Shown here piece by piece: positions 44,949 through 52,234 of a DNA stretch of 52,234 nucleotides. Numbering within the stretch: the stretch's first letter is position 1; every line of letters begins with the position of its first letter. Under the pieces are notes generated by a model. The model made no database searches. It saw only the letters and a program-made list of their open reading frames with translations, and was not told the origin of the DNA. Origin of the DNA: Saprospiraceae bacterium (lineage in GTDB: Bacteria > Bacteroidota > Bacteroidia > Chitinophagales > Saprospiraceae); NCBI GenBank assembly GCA_027488855.1, contig JAIYAV010000335.1, positions 1-52,234 of the forward strand, written 5' to 3'. Position numbers and translations under genes: made by a program.

Positions 44949-46580
44949 ATGTACAAGCAATATATTTTCCTGGCTGCCTTATTCTTTTGCTTCGGCAGCG
45001 CCAGCATGGCTCAAAAAAACTTGCCTACGGAATCGGTCGACGTAATCAAGCAGTTCAATGCACGTTTGATCGACGCGGAGCGTTTTGTGGTACCACCAGT
45101 GTTGCCCCCAATTGATACCGCCAATCGTCGGCAGTTCTACAACATCCTGGCCAAACCCTTGAACGTCAATTACCCCGCGCCAAAAATTCGTCCACTGGAG
45201 TGGCGTACTGATCCTAAAGCGGATTTGTACAAGACCTATTTGCAAGGTGGGATGGGTTTCCCCCGGGCTTTCTACTTTGACGGTTCGCATGACTTTGTCG
45301 CTACGGATAACCTGACGGTGGGCGTCGACCTCAATCACTACTCCGCAGACAACAGCAAGAAAGTTGAAAACCAGCGCTTCAGCACCACTGAAATCAATGG
45401 CAACGCCACGTATAAAACCGACAAAGGCTTCTCCTTGATGGGGGATTTGGGATTTAAAACCAACACCTTGCATTTTTATGGCTACAACGACCTCGACGAT
45501 GATTTCCCAACTCAGTTGAGCTTCGATGCCAAAGATGTCAAGCAGCGTTTTAATACCTTCTATGCCAAGGCTAAAGTGTACAACAGCGAACCAACCGTTG
45601 CGGATTTCAACTACAGTGCAAGCGTGGATTTGTACGCCATGGAAGACAACTATGCAGCGCGGGAAACGGGCTTCGATCTGGCTTTGACTGGCACCAAATG
45701 GTTTGATAAAAAGCACCCGCTGAGCGTTACTTTGCAAACCGACTTTACGGGATATGAGGATACGACCAGCCAAAGTTTGAACAACTTTTTCCTCAAACCC
45801 AATTTTGGATTCCATTCCGATCGGTTCCGCTTCAAAGTGGGGGCCAACATCGCCTCTCACGCCGATGAGTTCTACATCTACCCTGATGTGGAGGCATCGG
45901 TCAATGTAGTGGACAACCTGATCACTGCTTTTGCGGGGATTGAAGGGGGACTACAAAAGAACAACTTCCGCAACATGACCGATTACAACCCATTTTTGTC
46001 TTCCCGGGTGGACATCCGCAACTCCTTTTATTACAACTTCTTCGGGGGGATCAAAGGGGAGTACAAGGGCGTCAAATACCGCGGACAAGTTGGCTATAAA
46101 ACTGTCGATAACCTGGCTTTGTACGTAACCAATGGGGATTCCATTCCACGCTTCAATGTGTTGTACGACACCGCCAACATCGTCACCATCAGCGGCGAAA
46201 TTTCGACTCAGCTGTTCGACAACCTAGGGCTGGTTGCGGCTTTCAGCCAAAATGTATTTAACCTGCAAAGAGAGGATAAACCTTGGCACCTGCCCGCTTT
46301 GACTTTAAATATCGGTGCAGTGATGAGGTTATTGGATGAAAAACTGAAAGTGCGCGCAGATGTATTCCTGCAAAACGGAGTACCCGCCCGCACCACCAAC
46401 AACGAGTCGCGTAGTTTGAATCCGCTATTCGACGTGAGCGCCGGAGCAGAATACCAATTGACCGATAACATTGGCCTTTTTGCCCGCCTCAACAACCTGC
46501 TGGACAACCGCCGCCAACGCTGGCAACATTACCCAGTGCTGGGCATGAATGGCCTGGTGGGCTTGACGGCGCGGTTTTAA
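44949..46580 (+). CDS. outer-membrane beta-barrel protein, TonB-receptor-like without plug
   Basis: A signal peptide (1-22, ending SMAQ) is followed by a short periplasmic segment and about 450 residues of alternating amphipathic strands (for example GFSLMGDLGFKTNTLHFYGY, DNIGLFARLNNLLDNRRQRW). The protein ends in GLTARF, with the terminal Phe recognised by the Bam machinery. No TonB box or plug domain is visible, so it is a barrel-only receptor-like protein. It lies 110 bases after the TPR gene in the same direction and probably works with it in the outer membrane. The ligand is unknown. Confidence 0.8.
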   Translation: MYKQYIFLAALFFCFGSASMAQKNLPTESVDVIKQFNARLIDAERFVVPPVLPPIDTANRRQFYNILAKPLNVNYPAPKIRPLEWRTDPKADLYKTYLQGGMGFPRAFYFDGSHDFVATDNLTVGVDLNHYSADNSKKVENQRFSTTEINGNATYKTDKGFSLMGDLGFKTNTLHFYGYNDLDDDFPTQLSFDAKDVKQRFNTFYAKAKVYNSEPTVADFNYSASVDLYAMEDNYAARETGFDLALTGTKWFDKKHPLSVTLQTDFTGYEDTTSQSLNNFFLKPNFGFHSDRFRFKVGANIASHADEFYIYPDVEASVNVVDNLITAFAGIEGGLQKNNFRNMTDYNPFLSSRVDIRNSFYYNFFGGIKGEYKGVKYRGQVGYKTVDNLALYVTNGDSIPRFNVLYDTANIVTISGEISTQLFDNLGLVAAFSQNVFNLQREDKPWHLPALTLNIGAVMRLLDEKLKVRADVFLQNGVPARTTNNESRSLNPLFDVSAGAEYQLTDNIGLFARLNNLLDNRRQRWQHYPVLGMNGLVGLTARF

Positions 46581-46587
46581 GACAAAA

Positions 46588-46675
46588 TTGAGGAGTTGAG
46601 CGGTTGAGGCTACCGCGAGCGTTTTTGACATTGTCACTGTCTAAGTCGCTAGCGTTAGCCTCAACTCATCAACTT
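46588..46675. repeat. palindromic element F between convergent genes
   Basis: The inner arms 46603-46621 and 46647-46665 pair over 19 positions with two mismatches, and the flanks extend the inverted match (TTGAGGAGTTGAG against CTCAACTCATCAA). It shares a 22-base stretch with element E. Its right end abuts the stop of the DUF1684 gene, and its left end is 7 bases after the barrel gene stop. Confidence 0.78.
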
Positions 46676-47560
46676 TTAATGTCCCTCCCCATATCTTTTC
46701 TCCCCTGCCTGTATTGCCACCTCCAACACATTCTGCGCCGGAGGAAGCGGGCAAGTCGCAAATTCTGTAAAAGCACAAGGCGGATTGTACGCCTTGTTAA
46801 AATCCAAAATGACAGTATTGCTACCCGCCGCAGGCTTTTGGGCGTATAAAAAACGTCCCGATTGGTAGGTATGCTTTGCATTGGTTTTGTCGCCAAATAA
46901 AATGAAAAATTGATCCCCTTCATCAATGGGGTCCAATCGGTAGGTTTTCCCTTTGAGTGTAAAAACCAAAGCTCCCGAGGAGGGCTGCATGCTCGTCTGT
47001 CCCAAGACATCGGTAATCGCAATCTTTTTTTCTTCCGGGAATTTTTCCAATTTGGCTTCGACCCTCCATTTGGCGTCAATGGAGTAAGATTCGATGCCTG
47101 CAAAATGACTCAGGTTGGGATGCTCCAAGTCGCGTAGGCGGATGCCATATTTTTCGCCCCGTTTGATCACAAACCAACGCAAGGAGCCGTGGCGCAATAC
47201 CACTGGTTTAGTTCCACTGCTGAAGATCTTCAACTTTTCCACCCGGTTTTCTCCTTGCCATACTTCGGCTTCTGGCTTACTTTCCACCCAGACTTCACCG
47301 TTTTCCAAAATCAAACGCCCTAACAGAGCTGCACTTTTGCCTTTGGGAAAGACGAGTTGGTTGCTGGCATCGGCTCCGAAACTATTGCTACCCGGCCTCA
47401 ACCAGTACAAGCCCGCTAAATTCAGCCAGCCATCCTCTTTTTTCAAAGATTCAACCCGCGCTTTTTGCCAGTTTTTGATTTCTTCTACATATTTTGGGTC
47501 GGTGCCATAGCTGAAGCTCAGCAAAGCAACAGCAAGAACCCAAAGTCCTGTTTTGTACAT
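46676..47560 (-). CDS. DUF1684 family exported protein
   Basis: I start at the ATG 47560 (MYKTGLWVLAVALLSFSYG), which begins a signal peptide; the longer frame adds 17 residues without sense. The product of 294 residues matches DUF1684: GWLNLAGLYWLRPGSNSFGA, RWFVIKRGEKYGIRLRD, FILFGDKTN, and the strongly conserved C-terminal YNPPCAFTEFATCPLPPAQN. The two conserved Cys could bind a metal or form a disulfide. Biochemical function is unknown. Confidence 0.85.
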   Translation of the reverse strand: MYKTGLWVLAVALLSFSYGTDPKYVEEIKNWQKARVESLKKEDGWLNLAGLYWLRPGSNSFGADASNQLVFPKGKSAALLGRLILENGEVWVESKPEAEVWQGENRVEKLKIFSSGTKPVVLRHGSLRWFVIKRGEKYGIRLRDLEHPNLSHFAGIESYSIDAKWRVEAKLEKFPEEKKIAITDVLGQTSMQPSSGALVFTLKGKTYRLDPIDEGDQFFILFGDKTNAKHTYQSGRFLYAQKPAAGSNTVILDFNKAYNPPCAFTEFATCPLPPAQNVLEVAIQAGEKRYGEGH

Positions 47561-47644
47561 GTTGGATTGAAGCATACCATTTGTCTTTGCGGTAAAAATA
47601 AAAAAATCCATCGATTAAGTAGTGTTTCAACAAAATTGCCACTT

Positions 47645-48916
47645 ATGAAGTTGTTCAACAAACGCCAATTTTTACAAACCATCGCCACGCTCAGCGGGGG
47701 AGCCATACTTCCGACCCAATCTATGGAATCATTTTTTCAGGAAATCGAACACATCCAGCCGCAGGAATTGGCCCAGGATGATGCTTTTTGGCAAAAAATC
47801 CGTGGGGCCTATGGTGTAACCAAGGATTTTATCCAGCTCGAAAACGGCTATTACTCCCTGGCAGCCAAGGAGGTATTGGACAACTACATCGGGCACATTC
47901 AGCGCGTCAACGCCGTTTCGTCCTACTACATGCGCACCCGGCAAGGGGAGGACAAATTGGCTTCTCGGCAAGCCTTAGCGCGTTTGTTGGGCTGCCCCAT
48001 CGAAGAACTCATCATCACCCGCAATACCACCGAATCGCTCGATACCATCATCGCAGGCATCGACTGGAAACCCGGCGACGAAGCTCTGATGGCCGAACAG
48101 GATTACGGTGCCATGCTGGACATGTTCAAACTCCAGGCGCGGCGCTATGGGATTGTGAACAAAATGGTATCGGTGCCACTTCATCCCGCTTCAGATGAAG
48201 AGATTGTGACGCTTTACGAAAAAGCCATCACTCCAAAGACCCGCCTCTTGATGATCTGCCACCTGATCAACATCACTGGACACATTTTGCCCGTGAAAAA
48301 AATTGTGGATATGGCCCATCGCTACGGGGTAGAGGTGATGGTGGATGGGGCGCACGCCTTTGCGCACCTGGACTTTAAAATCAGCGATCTGGGTTGTGAT
48401 TATTACGGCACTAGTTTGCACAAGTGGCTGGGTAACCCACTGGGTGCGGGTATTTTGTACGTGCGCAAAGAGAAAATCGCCAAAATCTGGCAACTCTTCG
48501 GCGACATGGGTTATGCCGACGACGACATCCGCAAACTCAACCACACCGGCACCCACCCCGTTGCCACCGACCTGGCCATTCTGGACGCCATCCGCTTTCA
48601 CGAAATGATTGGCATTCAACGCAAGGAAGCGCGTTTGCGTTACCTGCAACACTACTGGACGGATCAGGTGCGCAATCACCCCAAAATCATGCTCAATACT
48701 CCTGCCGATCCCCAACGTTCTTGTGGCATTGCCAACGTAGGCATCCAGGGCATCAAACCCGCCGACCTGGCGAAGACCTTGATGGAAAAATACAAAATTT
48801 TCACCGTGGCGATCGATTATGCGAATGTACACGGGGTGCGGGTGACGCCGCATTTGTACGTGAGCACGAAGGAGTTGGATGTGTTTGTGGGGGCATTGAA
48901 GGAATTGGCGGGGTGA
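47645..48916 (+). CDS. class V aminotransferase-like PLP enzyme (isopenicillin N epimerase-like)
   Basis: I start at the ATG 47645, giving 423 residues. The longer frame would overlap the divergent DUF1684 start. The N-terminus (FNKRQFLQTIATLSGGAILP) looks like a Tat or Sec signal with a KR pair, so it may be exported. PLP marks are ITRNTTESLDTIIAG, VMVDGAHAFAHLDF (Asp of the pyridine contact) and YYGTSLHKWLG (Lys that forms the aldimine). Related enzymes are cysteine desulfurases, epimerases and aminotransferases; the substrate is unknown. It diverges from the DUF1684 gene with 84 bases between starts. Confidence 0.88.
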   Translation: MKLFNKRQFLQTIATLSGGAILPTQSMESFFQEIEHIQPQELAQDDAFWQKIRGAYGVTKDFIQLENGYYSLAAKEVLDNYIGHIQRVNAVSSYYMRTRQGEDKLASRQALARLLGCPIEELIITRNTTESLDTIIAGIDWKPGDEALMAEQDYGAMLDMFKLQARRYGIVNKMVSVPLHPASDEEIVTLYEKAITPKTRLLMICHLINITGHILPVKKIVDMAHRYGVEVMVDGAHAFAHLDFKISDLGCDYYGTSLHKWLGNPLGAGILYVRKEKIAKIWQLFGDMGYADDDIRKLNHTGTHPVATDLAILDAIRFHEMIGIQRKEARLRYLQHYWTDQVRNHPKIMLNTPADPQRSCGIANVGIQGIKPADLAKTLMEKYKIFTVAIDYANVHGVRVTPHLYVSTKELDVFVGALKELAG

Positions 48917-48932
48917 TAGATTACAACACTAT

Positions 48933-50597
48933 TTATTGTTCATGCTTGAGCAATTCCTGTATACTGGCTTTAAACCATTCAGTTTTGGCTAAATCATGCT
49001 TTGAGATATTTTGCCGCTGGGGTAGTTGAGTACAATAGGTCTTCATAGGGAGCGATTTATAGAAGGTTTCGAACTTATCGCTACTCAAATAAGCGCTTAT
49101 TATTTGGGACTGTGCTTCGTTTTCACCTTTGTTTTTAAATCGATTTTGCAGCGCACTACCATTGTATTCCGGTTCTCCAAAATAAGGAAGTTCAGTTCTT
49201 TTCAGGGCTAATGAGGGGATAATGGCATTGATTTGCTGATTTTTTGAAATTGTAAGTTGCTGGATGTATTCCTCTTTATTAAATGGCTTGCCTACCTTCG
49301 AATTATACTCGGACAAGTTATCTGGATGATATAAGTAGTTTTCAATGCTGTAATAATTTAGCAAATGAAGCTTAGGGTATTTTTTGCGAATTTGCACAAT
49401 ATCATCATCACTCAGAAAATCTCTGTCTACAATTCCACGATAATTACTCGTCCTGGTCTTGTGATAAACACTATTCCGGTTATTCTCAGACACAAAGACA
49501 GTAGAAGGTATCCCTAAATTGGCATAATAATCACGATCTCTATTTTCAACAAAAATGATCTTCATGTGCTGAAATAGCGACGGTAAAAATTCTCTTCCGA
49601 CTGCTATTTCGTAAACATTAGAATTGTTTTTAGGCTCTGGAGTTAGAATGCGTGGATAATCAAAGTCCAAATCATCAAAATCAATAATGACAGCATTATC
49701 GCTTTGATTGGCGTATTCAATGAATCCAAGGGAGTGGCTTGCCGTCCACAATTGGCAGTTTTCTGGTATCCAGTTTTCTGCAATTTCTTTGATTAAATTG
49801 TATTGAATTTTGGTATTGAGATGTAAGTCCATCTCATCCAGGTAGTAGATGGTATCTTGGTAAAGAGTACCTCGGCTCAATAAATTGATAATCAAATTAA
49901 AAACCTCTTTTTCACCCGCGCTCAAATAATTGTAGTGGATTTCCGAAGCACCTTTGCGGAAATTAATCTGTGCCATTTTACCTTCAAGCGGTGGAATGAT
50001 TTCCAATAGCTCCAATTTTGTGCCATTCCCAGTTCCAAAAATATTTTGTAGTGCAGAGTTAATGGGGTCAATGTACTTCTGCCTAATTTGAGTATTAGAT
50101 TGTTGAGATCGAAAAAATTCTTTCAAAATAATTTCTGTTATTTTCTCGATGTCATTTTCAAAGCGATTGTCTCGTTCTATGAAAAATTTTGGTCGATCTG
50201 AGTCTTTTTGAAAGTCAATATTTCCTCCTTGCCCTAAAGAAGTTCTAGTCAAGCGAGGAATTTGTCTAAAACTAGTTCTGCCATAAAAAGTTGTTGGACT
50301 AAGTTCGAGCTTTTGAAATTGGTCATTTGAAATTATCAATTCAAGATTGTTATCAAGTGTTACATTTACACTAACCGCTTTATCCTGCTGCTTCTTAAAG
50401 TAGCTCCAATAACTATCATTTATGCTATTATCTAATTTTATAGCGCTATCAATAAATCCAAAAGCATCAAAAATAGATGACTTGCCAGAGCCATTAGAAC
50501 CAATAAGCAAGACCAATTTTGAATCGCTGGGTATATTGTCAATCAAAAGATCTGTAAATCTTTTGAAATTCGTTACCTGTATCTTTGTTATTCTCAT
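48933..50597 (-). CDS. AAA15-type ATPase fused to DUF4435/TOPRIM-like domain (PARIS-like defence candidate)
   Basis: From the ATG at 50597 (MRITKIQVTNFKRF) the product has 554 residues. Residues 1-335 are an SMC/ABC-like AAA ATPase: Walker A GSNGSGKSS (33-41), signature LSAGEKE (225-231), Walker B IYYLDEMDLHL (Asp254, Glu255) and TASHSL (His288). Residues of about 340-554 match the DUF4435 pattern: IIFVENRDRDYY (Glu351), GIVDRDF (Asp391, Asp393) and YSIENYL (Glu419). AriA (AAA15) and AriB (DUF4435) of the PARIS anti-phage system have this composition, and single-chain forms exist. The gene is visibly richer in A and T than its neighbours, which fits transfer. It could instead be another OLD-like ATPase-nuclease. 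The stop lies 17 bases from the convergent aminotransferase stop. Confidence 0.75.
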   Translation of the reverse strand: MRITKIQVTNFKRFTDLLIDNIPSDSKLVLLIGSNGSGKSSIFDAFGFIDSAIKLDNSINDSYWSYFKKQQDKAVSVNVTLDNNLELIISNDQFQKLELSPTTFYGRTSFRQIPRLTRTSLGQGGNIDFQKDSDRPKFFIERDNRFENDIEKITEIILKEFFRSQQSNTQIRQKYIDPINSALQNIFGTGNGTKLELLEIIPPLEGKMAQINFRKGASEIHYNYLSAGEKEVFNLIINLLSRGTLYQDTIYYLDEMDLHLNTKIQYNLIKEIAENWIPENCQLWTASHSLGFIEYANQSDNAVIIDFDDLDFDYPRILTPEPKNNSNVYEIAVGREFLPSLFQHMKIIFVENRDRDYYANLGIPSTVFVSENNRNSVYHKTRTSNYRGIVDRDFLSDDDIVQIRKKYPKLHLLNYYSIENYLYHPDNLSEYNSKVGKPFNKEEYIQQLTISKNQQINAIIPSLALKRTELPYFGEPEYNGSALQNRFKNKGENEAQSQIISAYLSSDKFETFYKSLPMKTYCTQLPQRQNISKHDLAKTEWFKASIQELLKHEQ

Positions 50598-50614
50598 TTT
50601 GGTTGTATCTCTTG

Positions 50615-50622
50615 CAAATTTA
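50615..50622 (-). promoter_or_regulatory. -7 promoter element before the AAA15-DUF4435 gene
   Basis: On the minus strand this reads TAAATTTG, matching TAnnTTTG, and lies 18 bases before the ATG at 50597. The -33 position is not convincing. The gene may also be read from the MATE gene 41 bases upstream. Confidence 0.35.
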
Positions 50623-50638
50623 TGAATTTTTGGGCAAA

Positions 50639-52027
50639 CTACACCGCAATCTCCTTCCACTTCCCCTTCCGAAAAATCACAATCAAAACCACCGCTAACA
50701 AACTTTCACTAGCAGGCACTGCAATACAAATGCCCAGCACTTCCAAATCCATCGTTATGGCAAGAAAATAGGCCAGCGGGATTTCAACCAACCAAAAGCA
50801 GACGAAATTTGCAATCATCGGCGTTCGGGTGTCCCCGGCACCGTTGAATGCCTGGCTGATCACCATCCCGAAGGAGTACATGACGTTGCCAATACTGAGG
50901 ATGCGCAGGGTCATTACCCCTATCTTGGTAACTTGGGGCAGATCGGTGAAAAAGGTCATAAAAAAGGGCGCAAAAACAATACATATCGCCGAAACGCCCA
51001 GCAAAAAGATCGTATTGAAATACCCGGCGCGCCAGGCCGATGTTTCTGCTCGATCGGGTTGTTTGGCCCCCAGGTTTTGACCTACCAGCGTTGCTGCGGC
51101 ATTCGCCAGACCCCAGGAAGGCAACAATGCAAAAATGATCACCCGAATGCCAATGGTATAGCCCGCCACCGACTCGCTGCCAAAGCGCGAAATGATGCGC
51201 ATCAAAAAAATCCAACTCGCCGAAGCAATGATGAACTGAATCGCCCCTGATCCTGATACCTCCAACAAACGTTTGATGATGCCCCAATCAATTTTCATCA
51301 GTTTGGGTTTAATTTGAATGGCCCCTTTGCCCCAAAACAGGTTGTACAACTGGTAAAGCACCCCAATGCTGCGGCCGGTAGTAGTCGCTATAGCAGCTCC
51401 GGTTACACCCATTGCTGGAATCGGACCCAGGCCAAATATAAAAATCGGATCCAAAATGATGTTCAATCCGTTTGCGATCAAGAGTGTCCGCATGGCTATT
51501 GCAGGATCACCCGCGCCTCGGAACACCCCATTGAGCAAAAACAACAGCAAGATCACCACATTAGAGCCAAACATGATGCGTACAAAGTTGAGGCCTGTTT
51601 TGATTACCTCCGGGCTAGCCCCCATAAAACGCAGGATGTCTTCGGCGAAAATGACGCCAAGAATCCCCATTGCAACACCAAAAATTACTCCGACCATCAA
51701 GGCTTGAAATGCGGTAAAAGAGGCCGCCTCGGGATTTTTTTCACCAATGCGCCGCGCCACCAAGGCCGTAGCTCCAGCACTACAACCAATCGCAACCGAA
51801 TAAATGAGGGTGAGAATCGCTTCGGTGAGCCCAATGGTGGTAACAGCATCTACACTCACCTGAGAGACGAAAAAGATGTCGACCAGTGCAAACAAGGATT
51901 CCATAAACATCTCAATGACCATGGGAATGGCCAAAATGAAGAGGGCTTGGTTTAAATTGCCAGTCGTGTAATCGCGCTCTTTGCCTTTGATCGCGTCGAG
52001 GATAATGGTCAGAGTTGAATCTTGCAT
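50639..52027 (-). CDS. MATE family efflux transporter
   Basis: A 462-residue protein with about 12 transmembrane helices and the two-fold MATE repeat: NQALFILAIPMVIEMFMESL and AIGCSAGATALVARRIGEK in the first half, AAATLVGQNLGAKQPDRAE and SQAFNGAGDTRTP in the second. It should export organic cations or drugs against H+ or Na+. The gene is transcribed toward the AAA15-DUF4435 gene with a 41-base gap, so the two may be co-transcribed. Confidence 0.9.
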   Translation of the reverse strand: MQDSTLTIILDAIKGKERDYTTGNLNQALFILAIPMVIEMFMESLFALVDIFFVSQVSVDAVTTIGLTEAILTLIYSVAIGCSAGATALVARRIGEKNPEAASFTAFQALMVGVIFGVAMGILGVIFAEDILRFMGASPEVIKTGLNFVRIMFGSNVVILLLFLLNGVFRGAGDPAIAMRTLLIANGLNIILDPIFIFGLGPIPAMGVTGAAIATTTGRSIGVLYQLYNLFWGKGAIQIKPKLMKIDWGIIKRLLEVSGSGAIQFIIASASWIFLMRIISRFGSESVAGYTIGIRVIIFALLPSWGLANAAATLVGQNLGAKQPDRAETSAWRAGYFNTIFLLGVSAICIVFAPFFMTFFTDLPQVTKIGVMTLRILSIGNVMYSFGMVISQAFNGAGDTRTPMIANFVCFWLVEIPLAYFLAITMDLEVLGICIAVPASESLLAVVLIVIFRKGKWKEIAV

Positions 52028-52042
52028 GGTTGAATAAGGTTA

Positions 52043-52233
52043 GGGTTCCAAGTTCCTGGGTTCGGGGTTCCAAAGTTCCAGGGTTCGGGGTTTGTCGCCC
52101 GACTCTAAGTTTTAAAAAATTGGCGCGACAAAAAGATATACAATGTGCCCCATTTTGTGTTTACGACCAGCGGCAGAGCCGCCAAACGTCTGTAGCATAT
52201 AGATCGAACAGTGCATTTAAGGTGCGTAGCACC
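52043..52233. repeat. short direct and inverted repeats after the MATE gene start
   Basis: Two near-identical units of about 22 bases (GGGTTCCAAGTTCCTGGGTT at 52043 and its variant at 52065) are followed by a TTTGTCGC/GCGACAAA inverted pair (52091-52098, 52125-52132). Further palindromes are CGGCAGAGCCG and GGTGCGTAGCACC (52221-52233) at the window edge. No gene is seen in 52028-52234. Confidence 0.5.
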
Positions 52234-52234
52234 G

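Overview
The window looks like a chromosomal segment of a Bacteroidota bacterium, probably of the Saprospiraceae (Haliscomenobacter/Lewinella-like). The evidence is as follows. Four secreted proteins end in type A type-IX-secretion (T9SS) sorting domains. Several promoters carry the Bacteroidota -7 element TAnnTTTG. Shine-Dalgarno sequences are weak or absent. The protein families are typical of the phylum: FISUMP, ELWxxDGT, CotH, DUF1684 and a plugless TonB-receptor-like barrel. The genus-level guess is inference. I saw no tRNA, rRNA, CRISPR array or insertion-sequence transposase.

Left part (1-10.4 kb). This is a mixed set of mostly plus-strand genes: the 3' end of a T9SS-exported InlB-repeat protein, a radical SAM protein fused in frame to a signal-peptide-bearing FISUMP domain, a gamma-glutamylcyclotransferase-like protein, a sulfatase, a dihydrofolate-reductase-like protein, an ELWxxDGT T9SS protein and a leucine-rich-repeat protein. 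A frameshifted remnant of gmd (GDP-mannose 4,6-dehydratase) lies just after the last of these.

Middle part (10.4-32.6 kb). This is an exopolysaccharide/O-antigen-type locus on the minus strand, read from right to left: a CotH-kinase lipoprotein, a Wza-like export lipoprotein, a Wzc-like tyrosine autokinase, a priming sugar-phosphate transferase, a Wzx flippase, a GT4, a Wzy-like polymerase, a GT4, a GT2, an asparagine synthetase, two more GT4s, a WecG/TagA transferase, and a frameshifted beta-helix T9SS protein. A plus-strand FkbM methyltransferase converges on its end. Genes inside the two main blocks overlap or sit a few bases apart, as in an operon for Wzx/Wzy-dependent polysaccharide synthesis.

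Right part (32.9-52.2 kb). This holds a subtilase with seven tandem 'SPWGIG' repeats, RidA, a small membrane protein, a T9SS PQQ-type sugar dehydrogenase, the diadenylate cyclase CdaA, a coiled-coil secreted protein next to nicotinamidase, a large TPR protein with an outer-membrane barrel protein, a DUF1684 protein, a class V aminotransferase, an AAA15-DUF4435 fusion that resembles a single-chain PARIS anti-phage protein, and a MATE transporter.

Two things stand out. First, the AAA15-DUF4435 protein is a good candidate defence gene. Second, many transcription units end in long imperfect palindromes of several sequence families. In at least five places the palindrome arm lies directly on the stop codon of the adjacent gene and supplies it.
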